Shown: positions 1-5,396 of the stretch, piece by piece
Layout of the letters: each line of letters begins with the position of its first letter
Numbering within the stretch: the first letter of the stretch is position 1
DNA from: JALOOE01 sp964423545
GTDB lineage: Bacteria > Chloroflexota > Anaerolineae > CG2-30-64-16
DNA length: 7,030 nt
Assembly: GCA_964423545.1 (NCBI GenBank)
Contig: CAYRFV010000286.1
Span: forward strand, 1 to 7,030
Direction: 5' to 3'
Notes under the pieces: generated by a model
Database searches by the model: none
Seen by the model: only the letters and a program-made list of their open reading frames with translations
Told to the model about the DNA's origin: nothing
Program-made: the position numbers and the translations under genes

Positions 1-2
1 TA

Positions 3-29
3 CCGGGCGATTCAAGGTTTCGTGCCCGG
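3..29. repeat. Short inverted repeat at window edge
   Basis: The arms CCGGGC (3-8) and GCCCGG (24-29) are perfect reverse complements separated by 15 nt. They lie just upstream of the Shine-Dalgarno site of the first gene. This could be a leader hairpin or the remains of an upstream terminator, but no T-run follows it and the upstream context is missing. Confidence 0.3.
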
Positions 30-40
30 GCTCATCCATG

Positions 41-46
41 AGGAGG
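41..46 (+). promoter_or_regulatory. Strong ribosome binding site deciding the start of the LysM protein
   Basis: AGGAGG lies 6 nt before the ATG at 53. An in-frame ATG at 38 directly precedes this site and would place the SD inside the coding region, so ATG 53 is the preferred start. The protein from 53 then begins with a typical signal peptide. Confidence 0.8.
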
Positions 47-52
47 ACCCCT

Positions 53-1759
53 ATGAAGATGACAGGACGCATGCAGCGCGTGCTGGTGTTGGCTGTGGTG
101 CTAGCGCTGTTTGCAAGCCTCATGCTGGGGAGCGCCGCGGGTCTGGCAGTTACGCAGCAAGATGTGTTCTACAACGGGAGTTTTGAGGCGGGCTTCTCCC
201 ACGTCGCCGGCTGCGGCATGGTCGGCAATGGGTGGGGCTGCTTCACCAATGGCGGGTCAGTCGCATACGGTTATTATGACGATCAATGGGCGCCCGTGCG
301 CGCCGATGGCGCGCACAGCCAGTTGATCGAGATGAACACCATGCAGACCGCCGCCTCGGAAGCCAATCGCTACGCAGGCATCTACCAGACGGTCAATCTG
401 GTCAGGGGCAACAGCTATCAGTTCAAGCTGAGCGGGTTGATGCGCGAGGCGCTGAAGGATGGCAATAAGCCCGATCCGAGCGATGACCCCTTCCGCTATC
501 GAGTCCAGTGGGGCTACACGCCGAACGGCTCCACCGACTGGACCCAGGTGACCAACTGGGTCGAGCTCCCCTGGAACAAGATCGACAGCCGCACGGCCCC
601 CACGTCGCTGGAAAGCTACGCGACCTCCTTTGTCGCGCCGAGCGATCGCGTCACCATCTTCATCCGCCTCTGGAAGAAGTGGGGCACGGTCTACCGCGAG
701 ATCGACTTCAACCTCGACGCGATCAGCCTGTGGGGTCCCGCGGTCGCAGTGCCGTACCATCCGAGCGGTGTGGTGGTGTTGCCTGCTCCTGCCGGCGGGC
801 AGCCGCCGCCTGCCGGCGGGCCGCCGCCTGTCGGCGTCAAGCCGCCGGCGGTTACACAGCCGATTGCGACGCCTCCGCCGGCCGTGCCCGTGCACCCGAT
901 CGCGCCTCTGCCGCCTGTTGTTCCGGTGCCGCCGATCGCGACGCTGCCGGCCGCCTGCAGCGGCCCGAACATGGTGGTCAACGGTAGCTTCGAGGCTGGT
1001 TTCACCAACGGGGTGGGCAACTACTGGGCGAGTTACACCAATGGCGGCAAGGCGGACTACGGGTTCTATGACGAGCAGTGGCCGCCGGTTGTCAAGGATG
1101 GCGTTCACGGCCAGCTCATCGAGATCAACACCAAGGGGATGTCCTCGGGCGACCCGGATCGGGTAGCCGGCATCTACCAGGTCGTGCAGGGATTGGTGCC
1201 GGGCGCCACCTATCAGTTCTCGGTGTGGGGTATGTTGCGCGAAGAGGCGGCGCATCCCGATGAGGATCCCGGTCGTTATGGCGTGCAGTGGGGCTTCGTG
1301 GCGGCTCCTGGCGCCGGCTACACCCCTTCCATGATCACGAATTGGACGGGGATCGGCTGGCAGCCCATCTACGTGCGGACCGCGCCGGGTGCGATGCAGC
1401 AGTACACCGCTCAGTTTGTCGCACCCAGCCACTCGATCGTCCTGGCGATCCAGGCCGTCAAGAAGTGGGGCACCCCGTACCGCGAGCTGGATGTGAATCT
1501 GGACGCCATTCAGATCATCTGCTGCCCGTCAAGTGGCGGCGGCGTCGTGGTTGTTCCGCCCCCACCCCCGCCTCCCCCACCCGGCGGCGTCGCCTGTGGG
1601 ACGGTGTACATCGTGAAGCGTGGGGATTCTTTGGGCTTGATCGCCAGGCGCTTCGGCGTGACGGTGTCTGCGATCGTTGCCTGCAACGGGATCAAGAATC
1701 CCAATGTGATCTATGCCGGTCAGAGGTTGTGCATCCCGGTGAGGCCGGCGCCGCATTGA
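53..1759 (+). CDS. Secreted protein with two jelly-roll-like repeat domains and a C-terminal LysM domain
   Basis: The product has about 568 residues and is probably exported. Residues 1-32 form a signal peptide: a basic start (MKMTGRMQR), a hydrophobic core and a possible cleavage after SAA (29) or GLA (32). Two homologous domains follow, at about 37-229 and 306-491. Both begin with NGSFEAGF, as many carbohydrate-binding jelly-roll modules (CBM4/9/22-like) do, and both end with KKWGT-x-YRE-x-D-x-NLDAI. They are joined by a Pro/Ala/Gly-rich linker (about 230-302). A run of nine prolines (502-510) leads to a LysM domain (about 519-563) with GDSLGLIARRFGV and a NPNVIYAGQRLCIP end, which in this family binds GlcNAc-containing glycans such as peptidoglycan. 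Cysteines 302 and 490/491 flank the second domain and could pair. I see no catalytic motif. A glycan-binding or wall-associated surface role is inference; the repeat family itself is not firmly identified. The gene is convergent with the neighbouring operon. Confidence 0.85.
   Translation: MKMTGRMQRVLVLAVVLALFASLMLGSAAGLAVTQQDVFYNGSFEAGFSHVAGCGMVGNGWGCFTNGGSVAYGYYDDQWAPVRADGAHSQLIEMNTMQTAASEANRYAGIYQTVNLVRGNSYQFKLSGLMREALKDGNKPDPSDDPFRYRVQWGYTPNGSTDWTQVTNWVELPWNKIDSRTAPTSLESYATSFVAPSDRVTIFIRLWKKWGTVYREIDFNLDAISLWGPAVAVPYHPSGVVVLPAPAGGQPPPAGGPPPVGVKPPAVTQPIATPPPAVPVHPIAPLPPVVPVPPIATLPAACSGPNMVVNGSFEAGFTNGVGNYWASYTNGGKADYGFYDEQWPPVVKDGVHGQLIEINTKGMSSGDPDRVAGIYQVVQGLVPGATYQFSVWGMLREEAAHPDEDPGRYGVQWGFVAAPGAGYTPSMITNWTGIGWQPIYVRTAPGAMQQYTAQFVAPSHSIVLAIQAVKKWGTPYRELDVNLDAIQIICCPSSGGGVVVVPPPPPPPPPGGVACGTVYIVKRGDSLGLIARRFGVTVSAIVACNGIKNPNVIYAGQRLCIPVRPAPH
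161..739 (+). repeat. Internal duplication, copy 1 (jelly-roll-like domain 1)
   Basis: This encodes residues 37-229 of the LysM protein. It aligns along its whole length with 968-1525, sharing NGSFEAGF, TNGG, YG-x-YD-x-QW, QLIE-x-NT, AGIYQ, VQWG, TNW, RTAP, FVAPS and KKWGT. Identity is visible even in the DNA: a 14-nt match (AAGAAGTGGGGCAC) at 674-687 recurs at 1460-1473. Copy 1 has two extra cysteines in its N-terminal loop (CGMVGNGWGC) that copy 2 lacks. Confidence 0.9.
788..836 (+). repeat. Short tandem repeat coding the Pro/Gly linker
   Basis: CCTGCCGGCGGG-type units occur at 788-808 (21 nt) and 809-826 (18 nt), with a degenerate partial unit at 827-836. They encode PAGGQPP, PAGGPP and PVG. 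The repeat lies at the start of the linker between the two large domains. Its unit length is a multiple of three, so copy number could vary without breaking the frame. Confidence 0.7.
968..1525 (+). repeat. Internal duplication, copy 2 (jelly-roll-like domain 2)
   Basis: This encodes residues 306-491 and is the second copy of the domain at 161-739. It keeps all the shared blocks, from NGSFEAGF to KKWGT-x-YRE-x-D-x-NLDAI. It is slightly shorter, lacks the N-terminal cysteine pair of copy 1 and ends in a CysCys pair just before the poly-Pro linker. Confidence 0.9.
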
Positions 1760-1810
1760 TCCGATGAACGGGCCTACGAGGCTGCCGCGGGTTAGGGGAT
1801 GAGCCTGGGT

Positions 1811-1861
1811 GAAACCTTCGAGGCGCTTGTGTGGCCGCGCATGAGCGTCTCGAAGGTCTTC
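1811..1861. terminator. Probable bidirectional terminator hairpin between convergent genes
   Basis: The 14-nt arms at 1814-1827 (ACCTTCGAGGCGCT) and 1844-1857 (AGCGTCTCGAAGGT) pair with a single G-U wobble. The stem can be extended inwards by six further pairs, several of them wobble, to a GCCG loop. It can also extend outwards (GAA 1811-1813 with TTC 1859-1861) past one bulged base. It lies 54 nt after the plus-strand stop and 62 nt after the minus-strand stop, as expected for a shared terminator. The following tracts are C/T-rich on the plus strand (CTTCCCCTCTCT) and lack a true U-run, so a weak or factor-assisted terminator is possible. Confidence 0.65.
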
Positions 1862-1867
1862 CCCTCT

Positions 1868-1912
1868 CTGGCGCCAGAACCTGGCGGTGGCAGAACCCGC
1901 TGGCGGCAGAAA
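1868..1912. repeat. Three imperfect CTGGCG...CAGAA repeats
   Basis: Units of the form CTGGCG-(n)-CAGAA occur at 1868-1880, 1881-1896 and 1900-1912. The first contains the perfect palindrome CTGGCGCCAG (1868-1877). CGCCAG (1872-1877) can also pair with CTGGCG (1881-1886). They lie immediately downstream of the GTPase stop codon, between it and the terminator hairpin. No function is evident. Confidence 0.5.
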
Positions 1913-1919
1913 TCGCGCG

Positions 1920-3008
1920 TCAGACGTTGAAACGGATGTTGAGGACGTCGCCGTTCTGCACCGTATATTCCTTGCCTTCCAGGCGCAGCAGGCCGCGCTG
2001 GCGGGCTGCTGCCAGGCTGCCTGCGCCGATCAGGTCATCGTAGGCGATCACTTCGGCGCGGATGAACCCGCGTGCCAGATCCGAATGGATGGCGCCTGCG
2101 GCCTCGACGGCAGGAGCTCCGACAGGGATCGTCCACGCGCGCACCTCATCTTCTCCCACCGTGAAGAAGCTGTGCAGCCCCAACAGATCGTAGCTGAAGC
2201 GGATCACGCGATTCAGCCCGAGCTCGTCGATGTTGTACTCGCTCAGGAATTCGGCGGCCTCTTCCGCCGGCAGCTGGGCCAGCTCCATTTCCAACTTGCC
2301 CTGGAGACAGGCGATCGTCGTCCGCCGATGCCGGTAGCCGCTGAGCATCTCAACGGCATCACAGCCGGTCTGATCCCCCACGTTCAGCACGATCAGCAGC
2401 GGTTTGAGGGTCAGCAGGCCGTAGTTGCGGAGCATCTTCTGCTCGGCGAGCGCCAAATCAAGGTCGCGCAGCGGCTCGCCGGTGTCGAGATGGGCCCTTA
2501 GCCGCTGCATGAGCGCCAGCTCGATCTCGTTGCTCGCCCTGGCCTGCTTGTCGCCCCCCTTTTTCAGCTGCGCCTCGAGCCGTTCGATGCGGCGCTCGAC
2601 GATGATCATGTCTGACAGCAGCAGTTCGCCGTCCACGATCTCGATATCCCGTTGGGGGTGGACGCTGCCTTCGACGTGCGGCACGTCGGGGTCCTCGAAG
2701 GCCCGCACCACGTGGAGCAGCGCATCGCTTTGGCTGATCGTATTCAGCAGCGGGCCGCTGAGTCCGCCCTCGCTGACCCCTTTCGCCAGACCGGCAATGT
2801 CGACATACGTCACCTTCGCATAGGTCGTCTTGCGCGGCTTGAACATCGCTGAGAGCCGGTCGACGCGCGGATCGGGCACATCGACGACGGCGGAATGGAC
2901 CTCGAACTGGCCTGAAGTGAACGCATTGGTCTCGCGATCGCCGCGCGTCAGGGCATTGAAAATGGTGGTCTTGGTGCTGTTGGGCAGCCCGATGATGGCA
3001 ATCTGCAT
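1920..3008 (-). CDS. YchF/OLA1-like GTPase (Obg-related) with a divergent P-loop
   Basis: The 362 residues match the usual YchF length of about 363. The G domain is N-terminal: P-loop region GLPNSTKT at 7-14, G3 DIAG at 70-73 and an ADLD-like stretch before a helical arm at about 134-178. G4 is NVGD (209-212), where YchF proteins usually have NVxE. The C-terminal TGS-like part (about 277-362) is strongly conserved: EVRAWTIPVGA, AAGAIHSD, GFIRAEVIAYDD, GKEYTV-x-NGDV and NIRFNV. YchF proteins are cytosolic nucleotide hydrolases, often ATP-preferring, that associate with ribosomes and affect stress responses. Leu74 follows DIAG where classical GTPases carry Gln, as is normal for this family. The oddity is Thr12 in place of the P-loop glycine before Lys13, and the usual YchF switch I FPFCTIEPN block is not recognisable. 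This is therefore likely a paralogue rather than the housekeeping copy. It is last in the operon, 16 nt after the kinase gene. Confidence 0.88.
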   Translation of the reverse strand: MQIAIIGLPNSTKTTIFNALTRGDRETNAFTSGQFEVHSAVVDVPDPRVDRLSAMFKPRKTTYAKVTYVDIAGLAKGVSEGGLSGPLLNTISQSDALLHVVRAFEDPDVPHVEGSVHPQRDIEIVDGELLLSDMIIVERRIERLEAQLKKGGDKQARASNEIELALMQRLRAHLDTGEPLRDLDLALAEQKMLRNYGLLTLKPLLIVLNVGDQTGCDAVEMLSGYRHRRTTIACLQGKLEMELAQLPAEEAAEFLSEYNIDELGLNRVIRFSYDLLGLHSFFTVGEDEVRAWTIPVGAPAVEAAGAIHSDLARGFIRAEVIAYDDLIGAGSLAAARQRGLLRLEGKEYTVQNGDVLNIRFNV

Positions 3009-3019
3009 GGGTCCGAAGG

Positions 3020-3025
3020 CCTCCC
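3020..3025 (-). promoter_or_regulatory. Ribosome binding site of the GTPase gene, overlapping the kinase stop
   Basis: On the minus strand GGGAGG overlaps the TAG stop of the upstream kinase gene (TAGGGAGG) and lies 11 nt before the GTPase ATG. This arrangement suggests translational coupling and a shared transcript. Confidence 0.65.
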
Positions 3026-3993
3026 TAAGTGCGTTCCGCTCTCAACTCGGTCGCGGTCAGGGCGAGGGCGCCGAGCAGTCCCACATCATCCGACAACGCA
3101 GCCGGCACGATGGCCAGGCCCTCCAGGTAGGGGGGCATCGCCTTGGCCCGGATCATCTCCCACATCGGATCGAACAGCAGCGGGCCGGCCTTCGTGACGC
3201 TCCCGCCGAGCACGACCATGCGCGGGTTGAAGAGGTGGAGCAGGTTGACGATGCCCAGGCCGAGGTAGCCCCCTGCCCGCCGGAACGCGTTAACGGCCAG
3301 CTTGTCGCCGGCTTGCGCCGCCTCGCTGATCATGCGAGCGTCCACCTTGCTCAGATCGCCACCGACGAGCTTCGTGAGTCTGCTTGGCTTGCCCGCTTTC
3401 AGCCGGTTCACGACATCTCGCGTGATCGCCGGCCCGGCCGCGAACGATTCGAGACAGCCCCGGTTGCCGCAGCCGCACTTCGGGCCTCTCGCATCGATGA
3501 TGGTGTGGCCGGCCTCCGCGGCCAGGCCGCGTGACCCGAGCAGCAGCCTGCCGCCCACGATGATGCCGCTGCCGATGCCGGTGGAGATGGTCAGGTAAAC
3601 CACGTCGCTGACCCCGCGCGCGGCGCCGTAGGTCGCCTCCGCCAGCCCGGCCAGGTTGGCATCATTGCCGAGGAAGGTCCGCTTGCCGAAGCGCGCGCTG
3701 ATCAGGTTGCGGAGCGGCACATTGATCCAGCCGGGCAAGTTGGGCGCCGCCAGGATGGAGCCTGTCGTCGGGTCGAGCGGACCCGGAGCGCCGATGCCGA
3801 TGCCGTCGATGCTCTCCTGCGCGACCCCTTCGGCTGCTTCCTCGATGGTCAGGCCGATGCGCGCCAGCACAGCCTCAAGCCCTTCCTGGGCCTGGGTGGG
3901 TCGGACGGCGCGCCTGAGGATCTGCCCGCTCGGATCGCACAGCGCGGCGCGTATCTGGGTTCCTCCCAGGTCCACAGCGAGTATGTACGACAT
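3025..3993 (-). CDS. ROK-family sugar kinase (glucokinase-like)
   Basis: The 322-residue protein is of normal length for a ROK kinase and has no N-terminal helix-turn-helix, so it is an enzyme rather than a NagC/XylR-type repressor. Visible motifs are the ATP phosphate loop DLGGTQIR (8-15), GIGAPGPLD (66-74), GNDAN with the likely catalytic Asp111, STGIGSG (137-143), and the ROK zinc site His163 with Cys173, Cys175 and Cys180 in CGCGNRGCLE. It should transfer phosphate from ATP to a hexose or related sugar in the cytosol; the sugar cannot be read from the sequence. ATG 3993 is chosen because it places DLGGT at residue 8. An in-frame ATG at 4062 overlaps the upstream stop (TGATG) and would add 23 Arg-rich residues across a strong hairpin, so it is less likely. 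SD support at 3993 is weak. The gene is second in the operon. Confidence 0.9.
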   Translation of the reverse strand: MSYILAVDLGGTQIRAALCDPSGQILRRAVRPTQAQEGLEAVLARIGLTIEEAAEGVAQESIDGIGIGAPGPLDPTTGSILAAPNLPGWINVPLRNLISARFGKRTFLGNDANLAGLAEATYGAARGVSDVVYLTISTGIGSGIIVGGRLLLGSRGLAAEAGHTIIDARGPKCGCGNRGCLESFAAGPAITRDVVNRLKAGKPSRLTKLVGGDLSKVDARMISEAAQAGDKLAVNAFRRAGGYLGLGIVNLLHLFNPRMVVLGGSVTKAGPLLFDPMWEMIRAKAMPPYLEGLAIVPAALSDDVGLLGALALTATELRAERT

Positions 3994-4029
3994 GGTCTTT
4001 GCTTCTTTCGCTCGTCTGCGCTGTCGGGA

Positions 4030-4055
4030 AGCACGGCGGGACCAGGCGCCGTGCT
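4030..4055 (-). promoter_or_regulatory. Intercistronic hairpin between oxidoreductase and kinase genes
   Basis: A perfect 9-bp stem, AGCACGGCG (4030-4038) with CGCCGTGCT (4047-4055), closes an 8-nt loop. In the minus-strand mRNA it starts 6 nt after the oxidoreductase stop codon. No U-run follows, so it is more likely an RNA-stability or partial-termination element than a full terminator. Its presence argues that 3994-4061 is noncoding and supports the kinase start at 3993. Confidence 0.55.
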
Positions 4056-4061
4056 CTCTCA

Positions 4062-5165
4062 TCACCGATCCAGGGAGCCTGGCATCAGTCCCACGGGCAG
4101 CGGGGCGGGCCGGCTGCATGTGCTCTCGAGCGCGACGTGACGGCCCAGGGCCGAGGCGTCCAGGAAGGACTGCATCAGGTCAAGCACGTGATAGGCCATG
4201 GCGCCGCTTGCCCGATGCGGCCGGCCGTAGACCAGCGCGTAGGCCATGTCGGCGACGCCGATGCCGCGCATGTTTTCGGTGTATCCGTAGGCCAACGGCG
4301 CCTCGGACCACTCCTGCGCGCCGGCTCTGCGCACGCGCACCGGCCCGCCGAAGGTGTTCGGATCGGGTGCGCTCAACGAGCCCTCCGAGCCGTAGATCTC
4401 GATGCGAGGCAGATTGTGGCTCCACACGTCGAAGCTGGTGATCAGCGTTCCGACGGCGCCGGACGCGAAGTCGATCACGCCGGCGACGTGCGTCGGCGTC
4501 TCCACCTTGATGCGCTGCCCGAAGTGCGGCTGGCTGGTGACTAAGCGCTCGGGGAAGGAGATCCGTGCGGAACCGGTCGTGCGCACCGCCGGCCCGAGCA
4601 GGCTGACCAGCGCAGTGAGGTAGTAGGGACCCATATCGAACATCGGCCCGGCGCCCGGCTTGTAGAAGAACTCCGGGTTAGGATGCCAGTGTTCCATGCC
4701 GTGACCGAGCATGAACGCTGTCGCAGCGATCGGTTGACCGATCCAGCCGTCGTCGATGAGCTTGCGGCAGGTTTGCAGGCCGCCGCCCATGAAGGTGTCG
4801 GGTGCACAGCCGACCAGCACCCCTTTCGCCTGGGCTGCGGCGAGCACCTGCTTTCCTGCGCTGCGCTCGGTGGCGAACGGTTTCTCCGAGTGCACGTTTT
4901 TCCCGGCGTCGATGGCGGCCAGGCTGACTTCGGCGTGAACGGCCGGAACGGTCAGGTTGATGACGATGCGGATGTCGGGATCGGCCAGCAACCCCGCGAC
5001 GGAGCGAGCCTGCAGGCCATGTTCGGCGGCCTTAGCATCGGCGCGCGCCGGGTCGATGTCGGCGCATGCCGCGAGATCGAGGATGGGGAAGGCGCGGCAG
5101 CCCTTGACATAGGCATTGAAGATGTTGCCGCAGCCGATGATGCCGACTTGGACTTTGGGTTCCAT
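4062..5165 (-). CDS. Gfo/Idh/MocA-family NAD(P)-dependent sugar oxidoreductase
   Basis: The 367-residue protein has an N-terminal Rossmann fold with VGIIGCGNI (7-15), an acidic stretch after the second strand (ADIDPARAD, 35-43) and the family motif EKP (94-96, catalytic Lys95). The C-terminal part is the usual substrate-binding alpha/beta domain. The motif region GPMFDMGPYY (173-182) has Asp177 and Tyr181 where many members have Asp-x3-His; a Tyr in this place is known from glucose-fructose oxidoreductase. Family members oxidise or reduce hydroxyls on sugars, inositols or sugar acids in the cytosol, and the substrate is not evident here. ATG 5165 is well supported by AGGAG 7 nt upstream, whereas the longer in-frame start at 5258 lies upstream of the predicted transcription start. 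It is the first gene of the minus-strand operon and divergent from the LacI gene, so it is likely under LacI control. Confidence 0.9.
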   Translation of the reverse strand: MEPKVQVGIIGCGNIFNAYVKGCRAFPILDLAACADIDPARADAKAAEHGLQARSVAGLLADPDIRIVINLTVPAVHAEVSLAAIDAGKNVHSEKPFATERSAGKQVLAAAQAKGVLVGCAPDTFMGGGLQTCRKLIDDGWIGQPIAATAFMLGHGMEHWHPNPEFFYKPGAGPMFDMGPYYLTALVSLLGPAVRTTGSARISFPERLVTSQPHFGQRIKVETPTHVAGVIDFASGAVGTLITSFDVWSHNLPRIEIYGSEGSLSAPDPNTFGGPVRVRRAGAQEWSEAPLAYGYTENMRGIGVADMAYALVYGRPHRASGAMAYHVLDLMQSFLDASALGRHVALESTCSRPAPLPVGLMPGSLDR

Positions 5166-5172
5166 GCGTTGG

Positions 5173-5177
5173 CTCCT
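5173..5177 (-). promoter_or_regulatory. Ribosome binding site of the oxidoreductase gene
   Basis: AGGAG on the minus strand, 7 nt before the ATG at 5165, fixes the start of the oxidoreductase. No comparable site lies before the in-frame start at 5258. Confidence 0.75.
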
Positions 5178-5197
5178 GTGGAAGATGACGAGTAAGA

Positions 5198-5213
5198 TGC
5201 GTGGGGCGACGCA
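5198..5213. repeat. Small inverted repeat in the oxidoreductase leader
   Basis: TGCGT (5198-5202) and ACGCA (5209-5213) are separated by 6 nt. The pair lies about 33-48 nt upstream of the oxidoreductase ATG, downstream of the predicted minus promoter. It could be a leader hairpin or a weak operator, but the arms are short enough to occur by chance. Confidence 0.25.
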
Positions 5214-5246
5214 GAGTGCATGCCTCGCCTTGCGTACAACACGGGC

Positions 5247-5275
5247 ATGATAGCACAAATCCGCCGATTTGCCAC
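5247..5275 (-). promoter_or_regulatory. Putative sigma70-type promoter for the minus-strand operon
   Basis: On the minus strand the -10 box is TATCAT (5252-5247), preceded by TGC to give an extended -10 (TGCTATCAT). A weaker -35 box, GTGGCA (5275-5270), lies 17 nt upstream. Transcription would start near 5240, giving a leader of about 75 nt. The spacer contains most of a 16-bp palindrome. Confidence 0.6.
5256..5271. promoter_or_regulatory. Candidate operator: 16-bp palindrome in the divergent promoter region
   Basis: CAAATC (5256-5261) and GATTTG (5266-5271) are perfect inverted arms around CGCC. The site lies in the spacer of the minus promoter, touches its -35 box and ends 4 nt before the -35 box of the plus promoter. 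A regulator bound here could affect both directions. The central step is GC rather than the CG usual for LacI-family operators, so the assignment to the adjacent LacI gene is uncertain. Confidence 0.45.
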
Positions 5276-5304
5276 TTGACAGCGTGCCGCAGTCATGATA
5301 TATT
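5276..5304 (+). promoter_or_regulatory. Near-consensus sigma70-type promoter for the LacI gene
   Basis: The -35 box TTGACA (5276-5281) is perfect. A 17-nt spacer separates it from the -10 box TATATT (5299-5304), which is preceded by TGA (extended -10). Transcription would start near 5311, leaving a leader of about 86 nt before the LacI start. A promoter this close to consensus is expected to be strong unless repressed. Confidence 0.8.
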
Positions 5305-5310
5305 CTGTAT

Positions 5311-5329
5311 CGTTGTCGTCAGCGTTGTC
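5311..5329. promoter_or_regulatory. CG-centred imperfect palindrome and CGTTGTC direct repeat at the LacI transcription start
   Basis: CGTTGTC occurs at 5311-5317 and again at 5323-5329, a 12-nt period. The 14-mer at 5311-5324 is symmetric at five of seven pairs about a central CG (CGnTGnCGnCAnCG). Its position, right at the predicted transcription start, suits an autoregulatory LacI-family operator, and the CG centre fits the family preference. The symmetry is imperfect, so this is only a candidate. Confidence 0.3.
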
Positions 5330-5396
5330 AGTGCTGCGATAATGCCTTCTCAGCTTTTCCTCGAGCTTCCGTCCGGTTTGTCCGAGGGGTGTGTCA

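Noticed and set aside
1..37. Possible tRNA 3' end at the window edge
   Set aside because: The GGTTTCG stretch vaguely recalls a T-loop, but no T-stem, acceptor stem or CCA end can be formed.
38..52. Upstream ATG start (38) for the LysM protein
   Set aside because: It would include the SD sequence AGGAGG in the coding region and has no SD of its own; ATG 53 has ideal spacing.
257..1432. Long minus-strand open frame of 391 codons opposite the LysM protein
   Set aside because: It is Arg/His-rich and low in complexity, has no recognisable domain, and lies entirely antisense to a well-supported gene with repeats and signal peptide. Long antisense frames are common in GC-rich DNA.
1887..2501. Plus-strand open frame of 204 codons opposite the GTPase
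   Set aside because: It is the antisense shadow of conserved YchF-like coding sequence and shows no domain of its own.
3656..4441. Plus-strand open frame of 261 codons across the kinase/oxidoreductase junction
   Set aside because: It is antisense to two genes with clear catalytic motifs, and its translation is Arg/Pro/Ser-rich without motifs.
5166..5258. N-terminal extension of the oxidoreductase from 5258
   Set aside because: The extra 31 residues precede the Rossmann glycine motif, have no family counterpart and lie partly upstream of the predicted transcription start; AGGAG supports 5165.
5313..5343. Second plus-strand promoter (TTGTCG with GATAAT)
   Set aside because: The spacer is 19 nt and the -35 box is poor. 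The TTGACA/TATATT pair just upstream is far better.
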